A stretch of 64,000 nt of DNA from Blastomussa wellsi (Eukaryota > Cnidaria > Anthozoa > Scleractinia > Plerogyridae), in NCBI GenBank assembly GCA_947652115.1, contig OX393573.1, positions 13,580,491 through 13,644,490 on the forward strand, written 5' to 3'. A program made the position numbers and the translations under genes. The notes beneath the pieces are model-generated. The model did not search any database and had not been told where the DNA came from. It was given only the letters and a program-made list of their open reading frames with translations. Below, piece after piece: positions 48,829 through 61,700 of this stretch. Numbering within the stretch: position 1 is the first letter of the stretch; every line of letters begins with the position of its first letter.

Positions 48829-48920
48829 TGGTAGTGTAGCAGCTCTCGTAAGCTCCGGCTTGTAATTCGATCTACTGGTAGCAGTTGCTATTGTTTTAGG
48901 GGCTAGGGCATTGTTCTTTT
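48829..48920 (+). repeat. Dispersed repeat, copy 2 of 2
   Basis: Relative of 40582-40670: GGTAGTGTAGCAGCTCTCG through AGGGGCTAGGGCATTGTTC. Confidence 0.7.
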
Positions 48921-48924
48921 TGTT

Positions 48925-49730
48925 TGTTCTTTTATTTTCACGCAACGAGAGCTTCTACACCGCCCTTAGAATCGCCTCTCAATATGTCATTTTCCTGGGC
49001 CATTTGAACAGGCCGGAAATGAGTTTCACTATATTGAAGCCTGAGTTCAGTAGACCTGCACCACGTCGTCCTCCATAAGCGAGCGTAGCGAGCAAAGCGT
49101 AGCGAAGCGACGGCCGCGAGTGACATACCTAATTCACGCGTCGAAGGACTTTGTGAAAGTCTAGCAATTCAGGAAATAGGTAGAAAGAACATAAGTTGTG
49201 CTCGGAAATGATGCAGTAACGATGAAAAAGTCATATTTTTTGAGCATTTGCCATTTCGCCCTTCGTGTTATCACTTTACTTTACCAATTATTTACTTTCG
49301 CTATATGTCAGTATTGGAGTTTCCGTCTGTTCAAATATTATAGGGAATTATCCAATCGTAAGCCATTTTGTTGTCATTTCTAAAGTCAATAGTGAAATGG
49401 TGTCATTATCAAGTGTCATGAGTCCAAGAATATTTTAAATAGAATAATAAAACCAAGCGAGTTTTCTTCAAGCCCTTTGGCTGCACAGAAAGCTTTTATT
49501 GTTCAATGTTGCTTCATCGCGCAGTTGATACAATCAGTTTGGAGCTCCAACTTCTGGAATCGGCGGCTTTCTTTTACGCAAGTTTAGACGACTGCCTTGT
49601 CTAGCTAGCCGGGAGCAAATGAATTGTAAACGAATGGGCTCCAGATGAATTGAATGAATGGATTCTTCATTTAATTAACCACAGTTTCACGCACGAAAAA
49701 TCAAGGAGTATTTACGCAACAGAACTTGAA
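48925..49730. other. Intergenic region upstream of the OXR1-like gene
   Basis: Presumed promoter and 5' UTR region. No core promoter motif could be singled out. Confidence 0.35.
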
Positions 49731-49777
49731 ATGCTGAAGGCAAAAGAGATGTTTTCGAGCTTAATTTCTCCCAAAAG
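49731..49777 (+). CDS. OXR1: OXR1-like exon 1
   Basis: ATG in AACTTGAAATGC context, then LKAKEMFSSLISPK to a GTAAGT donor in phase 2. An alternative upstream promoter is possible, as in vertebrate OXR1. Confidence 0.65.
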
Positions 49778-52700
49778 GTAAGTGTTTCGCAGTTTGCGTC
49801 CGAATGTCGCAGTCGGCAGGCTCGAGTTACGAAATTGTCTCCGAAGAAACATCGATTTAATGTCCGTGACGTAATTTTGTGTTCATAACGCCCCCGACCA
49901 GGCCTCCTTGAATTTTGAGCTGTGAGCTTCTTGCAAGTTAATTTTGAAAAGACGGTTCGTTTTTTGGCTCTGGTGCCTGTATTTGGCCTTCGTTTAAATG
50001 AAAGCGTACTATGTACAGCCTTATAAAAGGCTATATATCGAGGTAATGTAGCTTTCTGCAAAAGTTAGTTCAACTTTCGCGCGACCTCGTTGATTGATGT
50101 CTTTGGACGTCCTCGAAAAGCCAGTTAATCTACTCACTCGTAACACTTAATATAATTTACATTTCATTTTTCTTCTTTTAGTTCAAACTTAGAAGAAGAG
50201 CAAGATTCTGCATTCAGTGAAGAACCTGTAGAATCTCGCCACCTGAAGGCGAAGCGAGCTGCATTTCGTTCAGCAAGGAGCAAATCTGAAAGCAGTGCTT
50301 CAGCCTTCGGCCATGCGAATACTCGATACTTTTCCTGGGAAAATGTGTCGTTCTTAGGGCAGGAGATTAAAAAGACAGTTAGCAGAGGTTTTCATTGGAT
50401 AGCCTCTCCTCTTGGTAAGAATTTTAATTGTAAGATGGTCACTTCAAGACCTAAATCTCACTTCATGGCACTTTAGATTTATAAAAAACTTCACGAACAA
50501 AATTCTGTCTGGCTCCTGAGCTTGACAAATTAAAATATCTTTTGTAAATATATGTACCAACATTCTGCTTTAACTAGAAGTTTTTTTGCAGACAGTTTCC
50601 CTTTTTTGCCCATATTTTAATGGCTGGAAAGTATTTTATTGTTTACAGAATCGTACATCCGATTTTATCTGCATTCAAATCACAAATAAACACCAGCCTC
50701 GTTATATCTTGTTTTTGAAATGGGTTCGATTGAAATTCACTGAGACAGCCCGAAACCACAGCCAAACATGGGAACGCTGTTGTCATTTTAAAATGAGTTA
50801 TTATTATCGGTGGTGGAAAGTAGGAAGATTAATAATTTACAAGACGAGATTTGTTTTCAAGCCCTCCGCGTGCAGTAGAATTGAGCTTTTTGAAGTGTTG
50901 ACATATTATAGAAATGGCTTCGCTTTTGTTCCCTTTTCATAAAACATGGCGGAGGTTGAGCCAACACAGCGTTCATTTGTTCACATTTTCCTGTGAAAGA
51001 TCACACAGATTGGTAGGGAATTTCTAAATCCGTATCTCCGTGTTTTAAAGCGGTCGGATTTATCTTCGTGGCAAGTAGCATTAGTTGCTATTTTGTAATG
51101 ATTAGGGAAGCCATTTTGAATTAAAATGGTTTCAATTGACGTTTTTAAAAGCCAACAGATCCTAGGCTTCGTTTGTTAACTTGTTTTTGTTGTTTTGCAG
51201 ACAACGAAATGTCGGTAAAAGCTAAAAAGAAGCCACCAGAAGGCACCAAGGAATATCTGGTAAGTTTCACTTTGGATTTGTCCATCTTTATTCTACCCCA
51301 GCTAAATTGGCTCAAAATACAAAATGTACAGCCTCGTGGCATTTTTCTCTTGTTAAAGACTGAGCTAGGTTTTGCTGGCAACACAATTAACAGTTCTCAC
51401 AATTGAGGCACTGCATGTATTTTAGACATTGTATACATTTGTTTAGAATTGTTGTGTATAAAAATACAATAATACTTTTGTATCACAAAGCCTGCAGAGT
51501 GGTTATCTATGTAATACAGTGTATAAGACGTTTTCAGAAATTAAATCTCAGAACTTTGTTTGCTTATGTAGATTTTTCATTGAGTTGAGTATATTGATTT
51601 GCATCTGGGTAATGTACACAAAACATGTTAAATTTTCATACATAAATTACAAAATATTCTAGTAACTACAGTATTTATAAATGCCCCCTGGGCCTATCTC
51701 GATTATCCTGTGATGTGAGACATTATTATATGGCAAGGAAAATCCAAGCATTCTGCTTGGTTCTTTCTTGGTCGGGACTTTGCCATACAGACTGTTTCCA
51801 TAGAAGCGCTCCTAAGCCGTATATTTTTTCTAAATTTAAGTTGGGTAATTTAAAACTTGCAACTTGAACTGCAGAAAAAAAACGTATATCAAGACTCTAT
51901 TTAAAACAAATGTTTTCAAAATCGTGGTAGCTTGTTCTTTCGTTGTTCGCGGCATCAAAACATGTTATGGCATTGTTAACAAGCATGTCTGACCTGAGTG
52001 CCATATAATAAACTGCTTACTAACCAGCTTACTCGAGCCTTACTGGGGAATATTTAAACAATAGTGTTTCTGTAGAGGAACTATCGGCTGACAAATATTT
52101 GCCCGAGAAGCAAAGCTTTGAGGGCAAATATGCTAGTTTTAAGAACATCAAATTTCCAAGGGGCAACTATCAGACTGATAGTTCCAAGACAGAAACACTC
52201 TATTGTCTTTATTGTTCACCACTAAATTTTCTTCCGCGCGCACATTCACAATCGGGCATCTTGAGTTTTTTCGCTGCAAGCCGAAATTTACGAACAAACG
52301 TTACGGAAGTAATAATGCCCAGTATGGCTCGTGCAAATTGTGAATTTGCTGGGCTTACATGCAGAAAGCAAAACAAAATTAATTATAATACTTGGCTTAG
52401 ATGTTTCCATTTCCATGGAAACAGTCTGTATGATAAAATCCTGACAAACAAAAATCTAATCAGAATTTCTTAAATCATTTCAAGACTTCTTTACCGTACA
52501 ATTATAGTAGAAATTTTATTTTACATTGTATTTTACTTTAAACAGGTTGACACAAATGACACCCTGGCAAAGATTGCCCTCTCATTTGACACCACGCCAT
52601 CTGAGTTGACTAGAGTTAACAAGCTTTCCTCTCGTATGCTTTTTCCAGGACAGGTAAGAATCAAGGATAATATACACTGTATTCATAGCCTTGCAAAGGG

Positions 52701-55700
52701 CTATCGCAAAAAAATCAAGGTCAGGGAAACTTGCACAAAGTACTTTCTATTAGAAAATTATTTTCCATAAAGTCATGTGCAGATCGTCATTGACACTCTG
52801 CTTTTCATAATGAAATAAAATCATTTCCAAATCACGTGCTTATGATAAACCCATGACATTTGACATGTAACTTTTATGTTCTTTATATTTTTGAAGCTGC
52901 AATTTGTTTAGAATTTGTCACCAGAGTTGTGAAAATTGTCACCTTAGACATCAGTTTTTTTTAACTTACATGTAAGCCCTCAGAATATGCAACAAATTTA
53001 TTTACCATTTAGTTGTGTTGAATTTTAAAAATTCTGTGCTTCCCAATGTCAGCCTAGCTTAATTTTTAAGGCCTAAACAACTTTGTATTATAGTGATCTG
53101 CTTTTCGGTTTTACTGGTCTTTATAAATTTACTTGCCGGGGCTCGAAATTAATGCTCGCAAACACGCAAATTGCAAGTGGTTTTTGCGATTTGCGGGTGA
53201 AAAAATATCCACTAGAAAACGTTTACGAGCAAGAATCATCCCTGTCTCAAAAACATTTCAAGAAAGCTGTTCAAATTGAATTTCATGTCAAGTAATTCAA
53301 AAGAAAGTATGAATAAACCTTTTTATATACCTTTTCAGCTCATTACTTCAAAACTGTCAACAAGAATTTTAATTTTTACATTAAAAAATTGGTAGTTGTC
53401 TTGCCAATTTGCTAGTAGGAAAAATTGTCACTGGCACGACTTTGCTAGTGGACTAAATAGTTAAGTTCGAGCCCTGTCTGATTTATTTATTCAGACCAGT
53501 TTTCATAACAAACTGTGTTTCGGTTGGTACATGTACCATATTACATGTAACATGATTTTCCAACAAGAACAATTACCTCCATGTAATTCAATTGATGCTA
53601 TTTGAATTCTTTGCCACAGGATTTTGACCTTGTATTGGAGAAAATTTATTGTTGTCATTACCATTATTAATTTATGCAAATGTCCCTGTAGAGCAGGGTT
53701 GTCCACAACTTTTGAAGTAGCTGGCAAAAAATTGGAAGTAGCCAGATGGCGATTACCATTTTCATATATCTGCACCAGTATTGGGGAAATAAAAAAATCA
53801 TTTAAGTAGCCGGCATGACCCAAGTAGTTGGTTAATTCTGCTGGCTGTCATCCATTAGGGACAACACTGATATCTACATTTAGAGTACATTCAATAAACA
53901 ATTTTTTATTTGAAAGGATATTGAGGTGCAGATTGGCATGATTCTCTGGAATATTTGCGTCCTAACAGTATTTCCATGTAAAACAGAAAAGTACAGCACT
54001 GCTATAGTTATGGCAAAGGCTGCCTATGCCATCATCGTTTAACCATCTACAAAAGCCCACCACTTCGTTCACAAACATTTTTAAATGTGGCAAAATTTAT
54101 TTTGGCGAAGTTAATCTCAAGGCAATTCTAGCCAGCAGTCGTTTCACCTACGTGGCCTGGTGTGACCATGCCCTAACAACTGGGGCACCTCATGAGTCAC
54201 CTATAGATGCAGTTGCTTGCGTGCATTTGTTCGCAACAGTTAACTTGCAAGCTTGCATGCTGTTAGCTTGTCTTGCAATGTGTTTCGGAGCTTTTGCTCA
54301 CTCCACCCTCCCTGAGGTAGTTAAGGGTTGAGTGGCTAAGTGTGACAGTGCCTGGTGGTAGCTGCTCCATAGGCCACTTGGAAAATACCATAATACTCTC
54401 TGTTTGTCTCCAACATTTTGCATAAGCACTGTTTCCAGTTTCTCATGGGAGTTACAATGGTCCCAAGAGAAAAACAAAAACAATGCTTATGCAAAATGTT
54501 GGGGACAAACAAAGAGTATTATGGTATTTTCCGAAGTGGCCTATTCATGTGCTAGTTGTTGCCTGGTTCCACCAACCCTTAGGAACCTGCTCCAAAGGTT
54601 GTGTTGATGAGTTTAACCTCCAGGGATTCCACAAATGAAGCCAGGATCCGCATTTAGTAGGCCAGACTTGTCTGCCAAAGGCCTCTTATTTCTTTCACAT
54701 GCATTTCTCAATTGTGTGAAAAAATATGTTGATGCAATGCAGTTGGTGCTGGTTCCAAGGGTGCCCATCTTAGAACGAGTCGACTGTACACAGTGCTGAT
54801 AAAACCACTGTGACAGTAACTTACAGTGTACATGTTTTGCACTTTACGACGCTCCAACTTGGGTTTCTTAAAACAGTCCAACACACTGCATAATCACTGA
54901 GCCATTTTGTCCAATAATCCAGTGTTAGCAGATATTGTTGGGAGAATAGACGTTTTACATGCCGTGTGGGGATTGGGCACTGGAGGTATACGTTCACCAA
55001 TGGTTATAGCCATTATGGTCTAGAGCTGTCACCTTTTCTATCACAAGGTGGCAGAAATGTAGTGCCAGTGCCCAAATCCCGTGCGGCATATAAAGGGTCT
55101 ATTAACATGTCTTTGACTTTTAAGTAGATCATATTCACAATAGCCGCCATGATGGTTTTCATATTACATGTATAATGCAAATTAGCCACATTGTCTTCCA
55201 GGAGGCAAACACTGATCAGAAATGATACTGTTTCTTGGAAAATCGGACGGTCTAAGTAGTGAAGTATCTGAGGTAAAGCCACATTTGAGAGCCAAGTTAT
55301 GGATTAATGATTTCATTATAAGGCTAGTTTGAAATAGTTTCTCGATACCTTGACTTGTTAACTACGCAAGCCATTTTCTTTTTATAAAAGTGCCAAAATT
55401 GCATTAAACTTAGAATATTTAAACCACAAAACAGAAAACAAAGCATGGTTATGAAAAAAATTATCAGACATGATCAGAAACCAGCTGAAATTTGTTGATT
55501 TAGGCTTGTTTGCCCCGAAACAAATCACATGCATAATTTGCATTAGAAGTATAGCACTATTAGAAGGATAGCTGCTGTAAGCACTGCTTTCAATAAGGAC
55601 CGACGGCTGAGTAGCTAATTCGCTCTACTTTGCTTAATATCAAAGTCTGCTTCTGTTGACCCAAAACTGAAGAAATTACAGAAAGATTCTTAAAAAAACC

Positions 55701-58700
55701 GTCATTTACTCTACTCAAACCCCTGTATAGCAGATACTCTTAGAGTATCAGTCTGTTTTATACATATGCATGCATTTTTATAGCCCTTTAGGTACATGTA
55801 GCATCTTTCAGGTGCTTTCATGGTGGTCGTAATAAATAATTAAAGAGTGTCAGATGGGATATCCATTAAAGGAAACATCATGCAAATTGATCTGATCACA
55901 TGTGTTGTAGACTTGTATGTAAACCATGACTGTAGAGTGTATATGGCCAAGGATTTACATGAAAGCTTGCTTCAGGGTACGTGTTTGAAACAAAAACTAG
56001 GCTTGCCTATTGTTCCTATTATTTGGGTTTTTCTAACAGGCACTATATGTTAAGAGTGGTTTTAAGCTTAGTGTTTAAGCTTGGTATTAGTAATAGAAGC
56101 ATTTACCCTCATTAAAATAATTTTATAGCTGATCATTCACTGTAAGATAATAAGGGAGTACTACATGTAAATGTGGTCCTATGATTTGAAAGCTATTGTG
56201 AGCTTAGGCTTTTGCTAGTTTTTGGATATGGATTGATAATTTCTTTTAAATTATTTTAACCAGTCTTTTTGCCACTGTTTTGTAAACAAATATGTACCTG
56301 GTGATGTTATAACACCATGTGTGGCGACAATGGTTTATTATGGTCATTCTTGCGCTGTGTATCATACCGGTAATTATTATAAATAATTATTACTAGACAT
56401 GTCTATTCTTATGGGGCTAAATGCAATTTAGGCTAAGTTAAACAGTTCTGGTCAGCAGTGTCCTCTGTGGCAGACGTGTAGTGACTGGGGGCTGCGGGGG
56501 TGACGTAGTTTACAGCGTGGCTGTTGAGATCAAATCATTTTTGCGTGCTTTCCTTCCTGTCAGGAGAGTACAGGGTGGGAGGAGGAAGAAGAGAGAATGG
56601 GAAGCAAGATTCCCAAGGTGACGGGAACCGGGGGAAATCAAGAAAAAATTGCAATATTGTAATATTTTACATAGAATTAAAACAACGAGACAGGAACCAG
56701 GACCAAAAGGCATGGGAAGCGGGAGGGTCGTATACCCCCTCCACCCAGAGTAGGGATGGAGCAGTGGTGGGAGTGTTAACTTCTTGCCAATGTCCCCCCC
56801 AGTCACTAATTTTGAATAAACCTAAATAAAGTGGACCCACACAAAGGTACATACTATTTTGGAGCATACTATTTTGCAGCATCTTCAAATTACTCAAGGT
56901 TAGTGAGTAAAAGGTTACTGCACATGTCACTTCCCCTCAACAAAAATAAAAATGTCTGATTCACTCCTACATTGTTGATACCCTTCAACAAAATGCTTGG
57001 GTGGTGGACATGGAGTAATCCAGTTTCTTGGAAAGGCTTTTTATCTGGTACATGCTGTCATTAATTTTGAGGTAATTGGTAATTTTTAATCAACCCCTTT
57101 TTTTCCCTTTTCAGACATTATTTGTGCCAGACAAGACACGAGAAACAAGCACCCATGCAGCAGAAGATCACTCTTCTTCACAGCCTGTTACAAGACCCCC
57201 ACAGCCTTTAGTTACCAAGGTACTAAGACAGTTGAGCGATAAAGGCAGAAATTAAACCAAAATAACAAAAAACTTGTGGTATGGTAACATTTGGAATTAA
57301 AGACGAACTTAGCAAGACTGCAGCTCTCAAGCGTCTCTCACTTGAGAAAATTCAACTAAATTTGAAAATGATGCCCACAGTTATCCATCAAAACACTTGT
57401 TTTACAGAGTTCAAAATATTAAATAACACAGTCATTTTAGACATTCTTTTAATGGCTCAATTTGTGTTAACTGTCTCTATAATGCTTGTTAATTTTTATT
57501 TACCATAACTGCAGAAATTCTCACATGCTCATTGGCTAATTTTCGTGGTCGAAATATTCATCAAAACACCATGACATATGTAGTGTGACACCATCTGGAC
57601 TGATGATTTCTGCTTTTCATAGAATTTACTTTCGGGCAAATTATCATTGATATAAACTATGACTTGGTGTTTGCAATACATAATCCAAGTTTGTCTGATG
57701 TTAACACATGACTGTCAATAAAGGTTATTCCAAGACTTGAGGTGAGATCTGCGTAATAATAATTGTTCCAGGTCTAACTAAAGATGTCTTTTCATCAGGA
57801 GAATGGAAATACACACCACGGTGGAGATCATGAGACTGTTAAACTAACCAAGGATGTGTCGTGGGAAGAAGAGGAGGAAGAAGTAACAGAACATTACCTC
57901 AAGATTTATGCCAAGTATATCACCGATGGCCAGGTGACTAACTAATAGAAATTAAGCAGGGTCCCAGGGGGGTGGGTGGTGGGAGGTGGGGAAATAATGT
58001 TGATATCTAAAGAAAATGTAAGCACTTGCTGTTTAGGGTCAACTTTGGGCTCATCCTCGGTGGGCTCATCCTCGGTGGGTTCATCCTCGGTGGGCTCATC
58101 CTCGGTGGGCTCATCCTCGGTGGGCTCATCCTCGGTGGGCTCATCCTCGGCGGGCTCATCCTCGGCGGGCTCATCCTCGGCGGGCTCATCCTCGGTGGGC
58201 TCATCCTCGGCGGGCTCATCCTCGGCGGGCTCATCCTCGGCGGGCTCATCCTCAGTGGCTCATCCTCGGTGGGCTCATCCTCGGTGTAAAAACCTATGAA
58301 ACCCGCCAGTGACTTACAGTCTTTCCCGTAAAACCGTGAACATCAGAAAATGTTGTGTTACAAGAAAAAAGCCAATCAGGTGTGAGAAAACTAAACTGCA
58401 AACACCAACGATAATTAGTTTGTGGTTTGTTCGCATGTCCTGAACTTTTCTGTGAATGGTCACGACATAATCAACATTCCTGAAGTATTTCAGGAGTTCA
58501 CAGTTTTACGGGAAAGAGTGTAGAACAAAGCACAAACAAGACAACAAAGAACTGCGATGCAATATGGAACAGCTAAACAATAGCTCAAAAACAAAGAAAA
58601 AAGTCACAGGTTCTTACACCGAGGTAAACTCCAACTTTGCAATGTGTTTAACGTGAAGTTCTTATATTTTTCCCAGGGTATAGCAAATGGTGTTTTACTG

Positions 58701-61700
58701 ATCACTCCACACTCTGTGATGTTCAGACCAAATGTCTCTGACCCGCTTGTGATGGACAGGGGCCAGGACACGTACAGCATAGCCACGCTCATGACATCAG
58801 TCACGAGTGCTGCAATGTATACAGACATTGCTGCCATGGCAATCCATGATCCCCTTAAGCCTGGCAGGTAAGTTCCTAATGAAAATTCCCTTTGCTAGGC
58901 AGCTGAATTTGCAAATGGGAGCAATGGTTTGTGCTTTTTTGTGCCAGGTTTTACCTAGATGCCGCAACTGCAGAGACACTGAGTCGTCAAAATAGTAGTG
59001 ATACAGAAACAGCTTCCCCTACAACATGTAAAAGTTGCGGTAAAGTTTGTACTTATCTCAAGGAGGTGACGGATCAGCCGCCCTTGTTGCAGGGGGATGT
59101 GAATGCAAAACATGTGAAAGATGAAAGCCAACCAGCTGATATGATGCACAGTTGCACGTGCAATGCTGTAAATAGTTCTGCCGCAATGGATGAAGAAGAT
59201 ATAAGAAACATTGTACAGGATGTTCTCAATAGTGTTATAAATCAAATTGCTGAATGTGAGGATTACCACATGCAGGAAAAGATAGCTAAATCTGAAGGGA
59301 CTCCAATGCTTGCAAAGGGTAGTCTTGTGAGCAGAGATATGCACTCTGTGTCGCCAGCATCTGAAGATTCTGGGATAGGATGCTCTTTGAGTCATGCTGA
59401 CGATGGCAAAACTGAAGACTCTGACCTTGCTGACCTCTCGGGTCGTAGTCATGGCGACCAGTTGAATGAGTCTGTTTCAATGCATGCTTCAAGTGATGGT
59501 GCAAAAACTGAGCATGATGAAAATCAATCGATGCCGGCTCGGGAACACACTGAAGAGTCTGATATGAATAGCATCAGACGACTTGATCATCCAAGGTCAT
59601 CCTCGCTATTTGCTGCTTTCAGTAGTAATGTGAAATACTGGCTTGGGCAAGGAAGTTATGGTAAACATTTTTTAGTTGAACATAATCACAGTCTCACGTT
59701 AACAGTTATGCCTACAAGGGTAGAAGAGGAAGATTGTATATCGATCAGATGGAAGAAATTATTAAGGCGTTATTAGGGGATTGCGTTACACTTTTGTAAC
59801 GCAATCCCCTAATAACTGCATGGGAGGCTACATGTGCTGTCTGGTCACAGGACAAGTTGATTTTCTTGCTTGGCAGCACATTGAAGTAACTCTTTTGTTA
59901 TTCTTAACTGTTTAGGATGAAAGACGAAATTTTACGAATGAAAAACCAGACAAGAAACTCACTAAATTCCAAATCTTTGACTGCGGGGCCGCTAATTCAG
60001 GGAAAATTTAGTGGTGAATTATAATCGCTGTTGGTAGAGACTCGGATGTGTTTTAGTGGAAGTCCGTGAATCTGATTGGTTCTCTAACGCGTGTTGCTAT
60101 TTGAAGCCACGATTTTTCATGATTTTTGGCTTTTAAGCGCATAAATCAAACCTTTTGAAAGCAAACCTAATTTTTATTTTCTACTTAACTAAAGCAATTA
60201 GACTACTCGCCCTCATTTTCTACGAGCGAATAGTCCACTCGGTTGTGCCTTGTTGACTATTCGAACATTGGGCGCTCAGTCTAATTGTTAAAGGAGGTAC
60301 GTCACAATACTTTGAGTTAAGGAAGAAAATCACCAGAGATAACACTGAACCAAACGATGGAGAAGATTGAGATGGATTGCAAATGATAGTTAACTTAATT
60401 TATTTTAATTTAGTTAGCATAATTTATTTTGTAAGTATATATTGAATTAATTTTATTGTTAATTATTAAAAATTATTTTTATGGCAATATATTTCACTGA
60501 AAAACCCCATGGGGGCGTGGAATAAACGTATGTATGTATGTATGTATGTATGTATGTATGTATGACAGATTCGAAAAATTTAGGCTATTTTTTCAAAAAG
60601 CACGAACCGTTTGGTAGCTCCTTTGAGTAGAAAAACGGCCACCAGCAGTTTGGTCTTTGAAGACACGCAAAAGTTCAGAAACTGGGAGCTTTTGGAATGC
60701 AATCGATTAGTTTCTGCTAATAAAAGTAATTGGACTGCTTCAATGCCCTCATTTTGACTCACTATTAGCGGTACTCAACTTGTGTTCATTATTCTTTGTT
60801 ATCCCAGAGCGGCATGGCAGTGAGAGTGATGAAGACGTGACGCATTTAGTGCCAAAGCCCGCTGCCCCTATAAACAATCAGCCTCTCTATCTGTGCTTGA
60901 GGATCAGTAAGAAACACTGGTGTCGGCATCGCAATGCGGCGGGTGTGATACTTCAGAAAGGAGAAGAGCTTCATGATCGGGATCAGAAGCGAAGAGAGTA
61001 CTGGTTTGCTATACCGCCATCGAGGTTTGTACCTCGAGATAGGATACTCCTCAAAGCAAATGAATTAGTTGATTCTAGCCTGATTCGTTCGCCCTCGGCT
61101 ATTCGACTATTCGAGAGTCTGTAACAGGCTAAATTAACTGTCCAGCCTTTCAGATAAGCCTCAACTCGCCTATAAGGAGCGAGGGTGCGTAATCCAAGCG
61201 AAGCAGGATAAAAGCTTTGTAAAGTTCAATCATACAAGTTTACGGATGCGTCGAAGAGTTAAAACTTTTGTGTTCACTTTCGGGCTGATTTCCTTGATAT
61301 TTATTTTACTTGAAAAGAAAGACGTTTGTCAAAAGTGACTCTGATGAGCTTATTAATCAAGTTGATTTCTGTCGATAACAAAAGGTGTCGGTAAAATTGC
61401 TCTGTTAAAGACAATGGCCTGAGACTTAGCCCGATTAACGGCTAAGTAGTTCTTGCAGAATCGGCAGGTGAGAAGATCGAGTGTGTTTTGCAAAGTTATT
61501 TGAATGTGGCGGTTGGACAAGTATTGGAGAACTAGCGTACAATCGTAGGAGACATCACTGCGCGAAAAGCCAAATATTCAGGCCAGAATTCGCTCGAATA
61601 CGACTCGGCACGCGCCTCGTTTACCGTAATTTTCCGACGTATTCTAGCACGCCTGATTCGAAATACACCTGGGATAGCCTATTTTAGTATATTCTAAGCT

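Noticed and set aside
58007..58299. SSVGS-, ILGGL- and MSPPR-repeat proteins
   Set aside because: All are frame readings of the 15-bp minisatellite in an intron.
59661..59776. Extension of OXR1-like exon 8 to the stop at 59776
   Set aside because: A good GTAAAC donor at 59661 joins in phase to a conserved exon at 60808. The extension could exist only as intron retention.
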